Source: Poa pratensis (Eukaryota > Streptophyta > Magnoliopsida > Poales > Poaceae). From it: 64,000 bases of DNA. Each line of letters opens with the position of its first letter. Position 1 is the first letter of the stretch. The stretch lies in the NCBI GenBank assembly GCA_947311845.1, contig CAMZMU010000041.1, positions 135,035,849 to 135,099,848 on the forward strand. The letters run 5' to 3'. The notes below the pieces were generated by a model. That model was not told the DNA's origin, made no database searches, and was given only the letters and a program-made list of their open reading frames with translations. Shown one piece after another: positions 45,766 to 57,344 of the stretch. A program made the position numbers and the translations under genes.

Positions 45766-48700
45766 ATCTCCCCCATTTTGGTAATTGATGACAATCCCTT
45801 TTACGAGGGTTTATATAATGAATTAAGCAACCAAGCAACACAAAGAGCAAGGATGCAAGAGCAAGAAAGGCAAATGCTTGAGAACGAAACTAAAGCATAA
45901 AACCAACAACTCTTAAACCCTCTAAACTTCTCCCCCATTGGCAACGATTGCCGAAATGGGTGAAAAGTAAGAAGGCCAATATAATAAGAGCTCCCCCATA
46001 ATGTGTGCATTTCTCATAATATGAGTGAAATCAAATGCACATATCCAATAACGAATAGTTGGAAAGGAGATCAAACTATATTGAGGATCCAAAGATTGCA
46101 AATGAAAATCAAATAGAAAGATACTTCAACGAAAGAAGCAAGCAATCAAAAGGATCCGAAAAATGTTCTAAATATCAAGAGGGAACTCCCCAAGGTACGT
46201 GCACAAATAGGATTTCTATTTCAATATAGTGTGCACAACATGGAATCCTCACTCCCTCCTAGATAAATTCGAACACAAGCCCATGCAAGAGAATATAAAT
46301 GAGAAGTGAGGCAAACAACTTGCAACAAATACACTCATTTTGCAACATGAGCAAGGAGCGGCAAATAAAAGGATGGGTGTGAGATATAAAGACATTTTAG
46401 GAGACTAATACAAGGATGAGCAAAATCATCAACATAGTCTTTCAAAAAGTGTTGCACATAGTGCATATCATGTCTTTCACATACTCACACACCAACGGAG
46501 ATAAATCAAATAGCTCCACAAGCTTAGAAGGATGCAAAAGCATAACACAAAAAATAAAGCTTGTGCCTTTTAGAAACCACCAAAGAATCAAAAGCAATAA
46601 GAGGTGGTCACTAAAGAATTGGAATATCAATTAAAGATGTAACTATTCTCATGTGTATAAGTTTCTAAGTAGACACGAATCACGAAGATATAAGTCCACA
46701 AATAAACATGTACACACAAAATAGGTACAAAGGTAAGGGTCATGATATCCAAGAGGAAGTCATAAATACACCAATAAGATTTTGCTTAAAAGCATAGCAC
46801 AAAGCTCAATTTTATCTTAAAGGGATATAGATGAACTTCCAACACATACTCATCATAGCATCAAAAACTATCCACAAAGGATAAAGGTGATAAACGGGAT
46901 GCTCCGAGTAAGATAACAAGTATCACAAAGCAAATGATTTTGAAAACATCAATGTTGCACATGAGAGACTTTAAGTAGAAAGTGCTAGATTGACATAAAT
47001 GGGATCGATGAATCATGAAATGAATATATATCCCTTATATGTAATCATCCCGGCTTACTCACATTTGCAATAAAGACGTTTTGCAAGAATCAAAAGAATT
47101 GCAACCAAAGAGATTCATGCCATGAAAAACCTACACAAGGTTGAGAGCTAGAAAAGTATGCATGAGGTAGATACTTGTTACCGAGATAGCATTGGTGATG
47201 TAGAAGATAGGAGCTCATGATCATCCAAGCTTGGCTCCAATAAGCACATGGTGACAACACCTTCCTTGTAGATGAGACAAGCTTCCAATGCATCTCCAAA
47301 TGTACCTAAAACAAATTCAAGTACAAAATGGTACCCAAACTCATTGGGTCCAAAGTAGTTAGAGCAACTACAATACATAGGACAAACTCCACATAATATG
47401 TGCATATAGATATGAAATTGAATTTCATGCACATCTTAGCATTTAGGATTTGATGGAGTTTATCCTATATATTGGATCAACGAAAGTAAGCATGCCATAA
47501 GATATACATATAATAAATATGCATGCACATGACTTTCAAGAACCAAAAGATATAATTTAGACAAAACACCAAGTAAACCAACAAAGCACACACAAGTGTG
47601 ACAAGAAAACAAAGTGTCCAAATTATATCAAATACCCAAATCAACACATGAGTGAAGATACCACTTTGAAAAGATACCAATGAAATCAAGATACCAAATG
47701 ATGAAAATATCATCAAGGAATAAACCAAACCCTCTACACTTTTCATGATGGCACAAGTACCAAGACGAAAAATGTTTGTCTTCCAAGGAGACACGTCATC
47801 GGGATCAAATATCAAATGAAGACAACTAATGTTCAAAAACCTATAGGATTGCTCCCCCAAGATGTGTGCATTATTTAAGATTTTGCATTTGAATACAAAA
47901 TGCACACAAATGAGATCATCACTCTCCATATATATATATATATTCAAACACTAGTCATGTTCAAGAAGGCAAGAAATTGCAATACCAATTTAAAGAACGG
48001 TGTTTTACTCAAAGTAGGATAGCTTCCCAAGAATAGTGCATTATCAAGAAGTATGACTTTTGAATCAATGCACAAGAATTGGTTCATTGCTTTTCCCAAC
48101 TCAAGAAAGCACAAAACAAATTTCAAGTAGAGCAATAAAGGATCCAAAAGATACAAGGAAGACAAATGAGAGTTAGATCAAAACAAATCCTTGGCAATCA
48201 AATAAGGCAATTCAAAGCAAGAGCCAAAGTGAATATGATCAATATATTTACCACAAATATGATTATCACTTGTCAAGACAAGTAATGTATGGAGATATTT
48301 CTCGGTGGTGGATTGCAAAGATATATTCAAGATCATATTCACAAAACATAAGCATATGGCAAAGGATAGGAATTAAAAGCCATGCTTAGATAGATAGATA
48401 TTCTTGATAGCTTCAAAAATCACGCAATATGCAAAGCAACTCCAAGGAGTAGCTTGAAGCAATTGGTTTCCCAAAGAGATATATGAGAACATATTTAGGG
48501 AAAGCCATATCAAGAAATTCCATCACAAACAAGATCCAACGAGAGAGGCAAAGCATTTAAGCAAAAAGGAACTTGTTTGAGAAACATGCCACAAAGGAAA
48601 AGATAATGAGAATATCAATTCTAGGTGGCAACACCTCACATGTTCACATTTTCTAGGCTTGTAATATGCACATAGCTTATTACTCCCCCATAATGTGATA

Positions 48701-49260
48701 ATCCATTTCTTTTAAAGCAAGAGGCAAACAAAACCAACTCGAGAAATTAATGGACATAATAGAATTTGAATTTCTCATGAGCATGACATACCACATAGAG
48801 AATAGATAAGATTGATATATCATCACTAAGTGGTATTCCTCATGTACACACATTTTTGGTTTGTGAAGTGCACGAAGCATATCACTCTCCAAAAATGGAA
48901 TGGTCCATTAATCTCTCAAAAGAGAGCCAACAAGGTAATATATCAAATAAAAGCAATAAGGCTCAACACAAGTAAATGGTGTGCAAACCAACATACACAT
49001 ACTTGATTTCTCAAGATAAGTAAGTAGAGAGCACAACACATACAAACACTAGCAAGGTACAAAACCAAACACATGCAAGGGTGCAAGCAACTTTCAATGT
49101 ATATATGATTTAAATAAAAGTTACCGCAAGGAGGAAACATTGGATATGAGTAGAACAATATAATCCAAATGACTTGGCTTGAGAGAATATAATTGATGAA
49201 GATCCCTTAATTCTTCATGATGTAGCCAAGTCTCCAATGCCCTCCAACAACACCTATTGA
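45766..49260. other. non-coding 3' interior of the Sirevirus with multiple polypurine-like tracts
   Basis: An AT-rich stretch without pol. Reverse-complement gggggag-type motifs occur at 45769-45775 (next to the LTR, the true polypurine tract) and near 45931, 45991, 47852 and 48683, several followed by a similar 'ataatgtgtgcat' context. Long near-repeats of 'cacatgttcacattttctaggcttg' type occur near 48630 and 48840. Confidence 0.7.
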
Positions 49261-51656
49261 TCAAGTTTTAGCTTGTTGGTCCCCAACCAAGTTGGGTCCT
49301 AAGAGGTTAGTCACAATAGGTTTGGCAACCCAAATGGTTCTTTTCTTGACACCACTTTGAGTCCCAACATATTTGGCAAACACATTGCCAACCTTATCCT
49401 TCCAAGAGAATAACATCATCAATAATAATGGGGTTGGATAAGGTACCATTTGTGCATGAAGAAGCAAGGTGACCCTTCTCACGGCATAGGTAGCAACATC
49501 GACTTCCTCCTCTCTTCTTGGTTGGAATCTTGACTTGAGGAGGAGTAGCTTGATTCTTCTTGGGAAGAGGTGTTCTTCAACTTGAGGAACTTGAGTTTGA
49601 ACTTGAGGCTTCTTCCCTTGTTGCTTCTCACTAAGAGCCTTCTTCTTCAAAGGGCAAGATCTAACATGGTGCCCTTCAACTTTGCACTTGAAGCAAACAA
49701 TCTTGGCCGAATCTTTAACTTGTTCTTGGCCCTTGTTCTTCTTGTAGACTTGGACTTGTTCTTGTTATTGGAGTTGAATCCAAGTCCACTCTTGTCATTG
49801 GGGCGTCTTTGAACACTCAACATATTGTCAAGTGTGGACTTCCCAACATGACGCTTTTCCAAGTCTTTCTTCAAAGAAGTGACTTGGGCCTTGAGCTCAT
49901 TTAGTTCCTCTACATGGTTAGTATCAACAAAAACACTAGAGGAAGTAGAAGCTTCATTGTTAGAGCAACAAGGCAATGAAAGTAATTCATCACAAGATGT
50001 AGCAATATTGTGAGTGGATGAATCACTAGGACTAGCACATGGCAATAAAGCATTTTAGTAGAAGTTGTGCCTTTGTCCACATGAGGCTCACAAGATGTTA
50101 CCTTTGACATAATAGCCTCATGAGCTAACTTTAGCCTAGCATGGGATGCTAGAAGATCATCATTAGAGCTAGAAAGCTTTTCATGACTTTCTTCCAATTT
50201 CCCATACTTGCTAGATAGCAACTCAAGTTGAGCCCTTAGCTCAACATTCTCCTTCAAAATAGATGCTTCACAAGAAGTGGAGTTAGTAGCACAAGCATCA
50301 TTAATATTAGAAATAGAAGGAGACAATTTGGCAAGCTTATCATTCTTAGATAGTTGAGTTTGGAGTTGATCATGAGACTTGATAAGGAGAGAGTGTTCAC
50401 TTTCTAAAGCCTTGTGAGCTTTGTCAAGTCTCTCTATGTCCTCACTTAGTCTAGCATTGCCAACACCAAATTCAACTTTTTCCTTTTTAAGCACTTTATT
50501 TAGCAAGGGCATGATCTCTTTCCTTAATGATTTTAGCAATAATAAGATCATTAGACTCATCAAGAGATTCAAGTCTCTCTTCAAGAGAAGACCTAAGTCT
50601 TCTTCTTCTTCAAGAGAAGCTTTCAAGGAAGCTATAGTAATAGAGTCATCCCTCTCAATTTGACATTTCTCATCAAATTGACTTTCCAAATCCTCAATAA
50701 ATTCCCTACTCTATAACATAAGCAATGATTTCACATAGAGGAGGGATAGCTTACTACCTTTGGGGAGAGCACCAAGTACCATCTCACCCATCTTGGTTAA
50801 GGATTCAAAATCAAAACCTTCTTCATGAGAATCCTCATCCACATCATCACAATTTGGATTTGAGGTGGGAGACACCTCGGAATCCTTAGCCATAAGGCAA
50901 ACATGATTAATGATTGAAGAGGATGAAGTATAACTTGAAGCACCATTTAGGTCCATGTCTTGTTCCAACAAATGTTGGGATTCCTCTACATTGTTAGTCA
51001 TGCAAGTACTAGAGGATATGGAAGCATTGTTTTCATGGCAACAAGACATATGAAGCATATCATCATGAGATTTAGTTAAACAACTATTACATGATATGCA
51101 AGGACTATCAACTCTAGCATGTATGACATTTGGAGTGCTAGAAGAGTTTAAGTCCAAAGATAGAACATTGCAATGTGATAGAGAAGAAGTATAATCAATA
51201 GTAAGTTCACCATCACCAATGCAATTTCTATCACCACTCACCATATCATTACCTTGTGACAAATCACATGTTGGTGAAGTGGAAGAAGTTGTGAACTCAT
51301 CACGGCCGGAGTGGAAGGGAACAATCATCCTCAATAATTTTGGACACTTCATATATATCTTGAAGCTTGGTCCAAAGCTCATGAGCGTTCCGAAAAGGCA
51401 TGATTGAAGCAAGAACTACATCGCTCAAAACACATATAAGACCATTAGAAACTAGAGTCTCGAGATGAGAGTTTTCCTCATCCTCTAAAGATAATTCTTG
51501 AGAATCCTTTGGAGGAGAAAAACCCACATCCACAATCCTCTTAATATAATTTGGACCCATGGCCCTAAAAAGATTAAGCATGCGAATTTTCCAAACATCA
51601 TAATTTGTGCCATCGAATATGAAAGTGGGATCGTGCACTAATTCCCTAAACGACAT
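49261..51656 (-). pseudogene. gag of the Sirevirus-type element (frameshifted)
   Basis: The start ATG at 51656 gives MSFRELVHDPTFIFDGTNYD and VWKIRMLNLFRAMGPNYIKR, the N-terminal Copia Gag signature, then HELWTKLQDIYEVSKI. Three further frames follow (50711-51412, 49910-50689, 49261-50045): Ser/Asn/Asp-rich with a Leu-rich coiled coil (KALESEHSLLIKSHDQLQTQ). Two zinc knuckles of CX2CX4HX4C form are near 49650-49700 (CFKCKVEGHHVRSC) and 49450-49497 (CYLCREKGHLASSC). The second knuckle is only readable after a frame change. The total length of about 800 codons fits the long Gag of Sireviruses. Several single-base shifts break it. Confidence 0.87.
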
Positions 51657-51697
51657 CTTTTACTCTCTAGGCGGTAAAGCCCAAAAAGAGAGCCCAG

Positions 51698-51709
51698 GCT
51701 CTGATACCA
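51698..51709 (-). other. primer-binding site of the Sirevirus-type element
   Basis: The reverse complement is tggtatcagagc, matching the 3' end of the plant initiator Met tRNA, two bases from the 5' LTR. Confidence 0.93.
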
Positions 51710-51711
51710 AT

Positions 51712-53847
51712 TGAAAGGACAATGATGTCGCCTAGAGGGGGGGTGAATAGGCGATTAAAACTTTTCCGGTTTAGGCTTGCTAATTGCGGAATAAAACTAG
51801 GTGTTTAAATTAACAAGCCAACAACCTAAATAAACTAGGCTCACCTATGTGCACCAACAACTTATGCTAAGCAAGACAAGCAACAAGGTGATAGCAATAT
51901 AGAATACTTCAAGCACGAAGGCTATCACAATGTAAAGTGCATAAGTAAAGCTCGGGTATAGAAATAACCGAAGCACGCGGAGACGAGGATGTATTCCCGA
52001 GTTCCTCCTTGAAAGGGAGTACGTCTCGTTGGAGAGGTGTGAACCGACACAACGGTTCAACAACCACAAAGGTTTCACCCTCTTCTCCGATGAACCGCAC
52101 CACAAAGGTTTGGTTCACCTTCCACTATCGGTATTCCTTCGAGGCGGAATCCGGAGCCTTTCAACAACAATCCGGGCACAACCCACAAAGGGATTGGGGG
52201 CTCCCGAACGGCTTTCAACAACAATCCGAGGCACAACCCACAATGGATTGGGGGCTCCCGAACGGCTTCAAGTGACCACACAAGGGTCCAACCACCACAA
52301 AGGCGTCTAGGGTCCAAGGACCCAAGAGTAACAAGTTCACACGCTTTCAACTTCCACGAATCCTCGTGGAGAGCACACCGATGCACCAAATGCAAAAGGC
52401 AAGAGCACAAGTGCTCAAATCCTTCACTCTCAAATTCCAACAAAGCAACAAATGCTTATGGGGGAATAAGAGAGGAAGAACAAAGAGGAGAACCACACAA
52501 GAACTCCAAGAACTAGATCCACTAGGTTCCCCTCACTTAGAGGAGATATTGATTGGTGGAAATGTAGATCTAGGTCTTCTCCTTCAATCCTCCAAAGATC
52601 AAAGAGTTTGGGTGGAGGGATTGGGAGATATCAAAGAAATGAGCTTGCAACAATGGAGGAGAGAGAAATCTGGGCGAGCTACTTGGCTGGAGGAAGGTGG
52701 AGGGGTATTTATACCCCTCCAGAAATTCTAGCCGTTGCCTTCAAAACCACACAGTTTTCACTTAGGCCGGAAGTTCCGGTTGGGCCGGAACTTCCGGTTG
52801 AGGCCGGAACTTCCGTCCGAACTTCCGGACCCCCAGAAAAGCGACTAAAAAACTCTCTGCACTCGGCCGGAACTTTGGCCGGAAATTTGGCCGGAACTTC
52901 CGGATGGCCGGAATTTCCGGCCAAACCGGAACTTCCGCCCCTCAGAAAACTGCAGAAACACTCAACACGAAAACGAAGATATCTTGATCATCCGGACTCC
53001 GTTTTCGATGTTCTCGGGCTCGTTGGAATCGCAACGAAGAGCTTTACAAGATCATGCAGAGAAACATCATAGTCCAACAATGGAAGATAAAACCAAATGG
53101 AGAAAGGTAAAACCTCTCTAAAAAGGAATAACCGGCAAACCTCCAAAACCGAAAACGCAACAAGTTTTCCATACGAAATTCGTTTTCGGTGAACTTGGGC
53201 TTGTCGTGAAGATCACAACAAGCACCAAAACCAACAAGGAGAAAACCAAATAAGAACCAAGAAAGATGAATGCCAAGTATGCAAAGGTTTGAGCTCTCCA
53301 CAAAGATGCGATCAAGTTACTCACTTGAGAGCCCCTCTTGATAGTACGCCGTCTATCCTAAAACCCGGTCTCCCACTAACAACATGAGACCGGTAAAATA
53401 GAAAACCTATCAAGATCATACCTTTGCCTTGCGCATTCCACTTGAGCTCGATGATGACGATCTTGACTCTCTCAAGTTGGAACACCTTTCTTGATTGTGC
53501 TTGCTAGCACATGCTTGATGAAGACTTCTCCAAATGCTCCCCCATACTCCATTATGGGAGGGCCTCGCTAAGCTCCGTCTTCATGTCTCCTTTGCAAGCT
53601 TCAATCAAATGATATCTTTCGAGTTGGATCATATTGAGCTTGCACTTCATCTTCTCTACACATGACCATTCTTCATATAAACCCTTGAATAGAGCATTGG
53701 TCATCATGAAATCTTCTAGAGTCCAACACATGAACTCCAATCTTTACCTATGGACAAGATCTACAAGTGTATCTCAATGCAAACATTAGTCCATAAGGAT
53801 TGTCATTAATTACCAAAACCACGCATGGGGCAACACATGCACTTTCA
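51712..53847 (-). repeat. 5' LTR of the Sirevirus-type element
   Basis: 2136 bp, the partner of 43639-45765. It acts as promoter for minus-strand transcription. The TATA candidate sits in a 22-bp perfect palindrome at 52699-52720, beside ccgg-rich repeats at about 52765-52940. Confidence 0.95.
52699..52720. promoter_or_regulatory. palindromic TATA-box region of the Sirevirus LTR
   Basis: A 22-bp palindrome (ggagggg ... ccccctcc type arms around tatttata), also at 44624-44645 in the other LTR. CCGG-rich palindromic repeats follow within 50 bp. Together they look like the core promoter of the element. Confidence 0.55.
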
Positions 53848-53886
53848 TGCGCGCCGCCACCGGGATTTGAGGTTTTCATAGAGGGA

Positions 53887-53894
53887 AGCGAGCG

Positions 53895-53948
<54 letters not shown>
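53887..53948. repeat. (GA)n microsatellite
   Basis: gcgagcgagcg leads into about 25 GA dinucleotides ending at 53948. Confidence 0.95.
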
Positions 53949-53954
<6 letters not shown>

Positions 53955-53963
53955 GTGTATCAG

Positions 53964-55434
53964 TTTTTTTTTTTGCACAAGGAGCACCCCCGAAGGGGCT
54001 GGAAGCATCACATTAAATCCAAGCGGTGGAAGTACATTTTGTTACAAAGGATCCCATAAGATAAGGTATTACACATAGGTCCCTGGTAATTGCAGAAAAG
54101 ACCTTACATACAGATAGAAAAACACAATCAGGTCCTTCTCTTTGTCCACCACGGAGCCGGAGATCAGCACGACCGCCGCCGTACCCGGAAGCGGGGACGA
54201 AACCACTTGCAACCGAGTAGGCGTTGAACGCAGCAGCAGACCTCGAAAGGGGCCTCTCACAGGAGGTAAAACATTGCCGGAGCCCTTAGCCGGCTTCTGG
54301 ATAGGCCATTTCCTGAACTTGGATGTCGGACGGCTACAACCTGCCGCCGAGGTAGTGCTCAAGAAGATTTCTTCCCAGCTCCAGAGCTGCTTGACGCTGC
54401 TGCTCACCCCATCCTCGCCTCCATTCTTCGCCACCACATCACCTAATGGAAGAAGAGTAATAAAGGAGCAGTAGTACCTCACAGCCCAGGACTCATCGCC
54501 GACACCATCAGAGGCAAGCGGCCCGCCGCCAGACTCGCCATTCCTGCCACGGATGGGAGGAGACAGGCGTAGAAGATTGACTCGGTAAAGAGTCCGAAGA
54601 GCAGACGTGTTCAGGCAGCGGGTAAAACTCGATGATGAAGAACTCCACCATGGAGCTCGAAGCATCAACAAATCCTTCCACTCCAGCAGCTCGCCTGCAT
54701 CGCCGCCGGGATAACTGCCTTGCATCAACCGCACGCCTCGTTTCTCCTCCCCCCCCCCCCCCGCCACCACGGCCGGCCAGGAGAAACAGCAAAGCACACA
54801 CACACTGACCCGAAGCACAACGGGCGGCGCCAAGCTTCCTCCACCCCCCCCCCCCCCCCCCCCCCCCCGCCTCCACGGTTGGCCAGAGAAGAAAGCACTC
54901 CACCAACGAGCGCACCGAGCCCGGCACCACTCGCTGTAGCAAACGAGGCACCTATCCATCTCCTCCCCTCGCCACCAAGGCCGGCCAGAGGAAAAATGCG
55001 AGCAGCTCGATTGGACCGCACCAAGCAGAGCCAGCTACCTTATTGAGGAGAACGTCAGCCCTCTCCACCGCTTCTAGCTCCGACCAGAAGAGCAGCAAAG
55101 CAAGGAAGAGGAACACTAAACTCCAGATCGGGCTGCTTCGATCTAGAGTTGCGCTCAAAACTACGGGCAAAACGCCCCAGTCCGGCAAGCAGCTGGAGAC
55201 TCTACAACTACTAAATACAGAAGGAGAGCCGCGGCTTCCCTCAGCCATCTCCGGCCAGCGGCGCCGGCGAGTGTACCAGTTAGAATGGGTGGTTAGGACA
55301 ACTACGACGCCGTTAACGAACGTCTTCCCCGAGCTCCCTGCCATGTAGACTGACAATGGGATCCACAAGGGAGAAAGAGGCTTAGCACGCGTAAACTCGA
55401 CGGTCGGTGTTTTCTGTGACATACGTACAATCTG
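53964..55434 (-). mobile_element. poly(A)-tailed retroposon-like segment, GC-rich
   Basis: On the minus strand the segment ends with 'cccttcgggggtgctccttgtgc' followed by an A11 run (53974-53964), as in plant non-LTR retroelement 3' ends. The body (54100-55420) is GC-rich with C14 (54749-54762) and C25 (54844-54868) runs. A 296-codon minus frame (54069-54959) is low-complexity Gly/Arg/Ser and I do not accept it as a gene. No RT or endonuclease domain was seen. A non-autonomous retroposon or a 5' LINE piece joined to a 3' end are the options. Confidence 0.45.
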
Positions 55435-55440
55435 TCTTTT

Positions 55441-56436
55441 TTTTTATATCCGATTCTTTTTTAGGTCTTATGCATGAATTGTGCATGTTTCATGTAAGTT
55501 TTCTCGGCTGGTGCAGCTATTTCTTATATCTATTTAATTGCCATGTTGTAAGCACGAAGGTCAGACAGGGGAACAGAAGATGACGCAACAACCAACATAT
55601 ACTTATGTGCTCCAACCAACATGAGGAGTCATGACTTTTTTTTTGCAGAAGCTAATGGACAACGGCCACACACCATGGAGCCATGGAGGCATGGACCTTT
55701 CTACTTCCAAAGTTTTGTGTTAGTTGTAAATTAACTTCTCTTCTACCACTCTTACTCACAGGTGGAACTAACAACCTTGTAAATGTCTCAAACAGATGTG
55801 CCACTAGCAACATTGCAAAACACATGCCCCTGGCAAAACATGTAAATAAAAATGTATTCCTACCCATAAATGTGATCAACACGTGCAGAATAATACATAG
55901 GAAAAATGTATCTTTATTTTATATAGACCAACACTCTTGTAAAATATTCAAACAAACATAAACAGGAATGATACTCCAACTCAAAACAATGCAGTGGCTT
56001 TGAGCTTCCTTTCTCCAACCATAGCATAAAGGAGAGGACAATACGATAGACCTCACCCTCCTACTTGATCGCCGCCCTTGTGCTTGTTTCCTCCCAAAGG
56101 CCTATCTTCCTGAGTTCAAAATTCAAAATGTTATTCTCACTTCAAACCTTACAATGACCCTTCCATGGTCGCTCAGAATGCTCTAACACCTCCATCATTG
56201 TCTTTTACCTCCCTTTTTATCGCGAGAACCATGCAAGAGTCAAAGGGCACCAATGGAATAGACGAAATCCCAAGGTGCTGCACTAACTCCTTGGCTTTCT
56301 TATGTCTGTAACAAGAATATTCAGGTCTCTGCAGTCTAGGATTCCCTCTTAAATTGCTCCAAATTTGTTGCCACATCGACGATAATTTTTTGCCCGGTCC
56401 ACCTGCTACCACAAGGGAGACATGGATACGGTGTTT
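55441..56436. other. flank of EXPP1 (block B), no gene seen
   Basis: Weakly similar to 6510-6720 ('gatgacgcaaca', 'gctaatggacaacgg') and clearly similar from 56330 to 56425. Open frames are short and unlike proteins. Confidence 0.5.
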
Positions 56437-56796
56437 CGGATCGTAGGTCTACATACACCCGTTAGGTAAACTATTTTTTAAATACTTTTTAAAATGTCAA
56501 AAAATTCCAAACACAAATTTCGGATATAAACCCGCATATTTAATGTTTGCACAGAAAGTTTCGTTAAAAATGACATTTTTATGGCCTGGATAAAAAAGAC
56601 AAATAAATGTTTCGCGAAAATTTGTTTTGGACTACCGGAATTTGTCTTTTTTACACACACCACAAAAAATGTTATTTTTTCATAATTTTTTTTGTACGAA
56701 TATAAAATATGTGGGCATATATCCAAAAAAATTGTTTAGATTTTTTTGACATTTGGAAATGGCATTTTCGAACAGTGGGTGAATCTACACCTTTGA
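56437..56796. mobile_element. foldback MITE-like element (about 360 bp)
   Basis: The left side (gtaggtctacatacaccc ... aaaatgtcaaaaaattccaaac) and the right side (gtttagatttttttgacattt ... gggtgaatctacacc) are inverted copies. The paralogous block A lacks the segment: block A goes from 'aagggagacagacagc' straight on. The exact ends and target duplication are uncertain. Confidence 0.6.
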
Positions 56797-57344
56797 GCCG
56801 AAGATGATTTCCCGACATACAGCTCCACTTCCCTCTTGAGAGAATTCTCACCTGATTGGCCCCGGTGCATAAAAAGGTGGCTTTAGAGTGGATTTGGGGC
56901 CTTATTCTAGGAGCAAGTTATATATGCCTGAATACATAAACAGCCCAACAGTTGATTCTTTTTTTGTATCATGGAATAATAAATCCAATAGGGTATCCAA
57001 AGAAGATGATGTTGACAACATGACCTCTAGGGCTATTCTGTACACGCAAAATCGCAAATTGGTCATGACAGGATATTTCTTCAGCACAGTAGACACCACC
57101 ACTGACAGTGAACAATCAGTCACACAGTTGAAGTTAAAAGCAGACAGTAATAGAATGAACACTCCATAAAATGACTGAACAGGTACATACATATCCATGA
57201 GCTTGATCTCCACACAAGCTAAATCAGTTTGCGTGCAATCAGCCTGGCGGGCAAACCTAAAAGATTGTTAAGTACACCATTAGGGAGTTTCGGAGAGGCA
57301 GTGGCAGGGGAGTGAGTGTTATGGACAATGGCCGCTTCGTAAGC
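56797..57344 (-). other. 3' flank of EXPP1
   Basis: Collinear with block A (6850-7100) and with 26343-26480. It probably contains the 3' UTR. No separate gene. Confidence 0.6.

Larger units (their letters stand above)
43639..53847 (-). mobile_element. gag-only Sirevirus-type Copia retrotransposon
   Basis: LTRs at 43639-45765 and 51712-53847 begin tgaaagg and end gcactttca, flanked by TGCGC (43634-43638 and 53848-53852). The PBS tggtatcagagc (initiator-Met tRNA type, usual in Copia) is at 51698-51709 in reverse, so the element is transcribed on the minus strand. Gag (49261-51656) has two zinc knuckles. From 49260 to 45766, 3.5 kb carry no protease, integrase, RT or RNase H. Sirevirus traits are visible: repeated ccgg-rich palindromes in the LTR near the TATA box, and several polypurine-like gggggag motifs scattered before the 3' LTR. 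Pol must come from a relative. Confidence 0.93.

Noticed and set aside
51698..51709. tRNA-like match tggtatcagagc
   Set aside because: Only the 12-nt primer-binding site complementary to a tRNA end; no tRNA gene fold around it.
54069..55422. Minus-strand frames of 296 and 156 codons
   Set aside because: Low-complexity Gly/Arg/Ser composition driven by G-runs and GC content, inside a retroposon-like segment; no domain.
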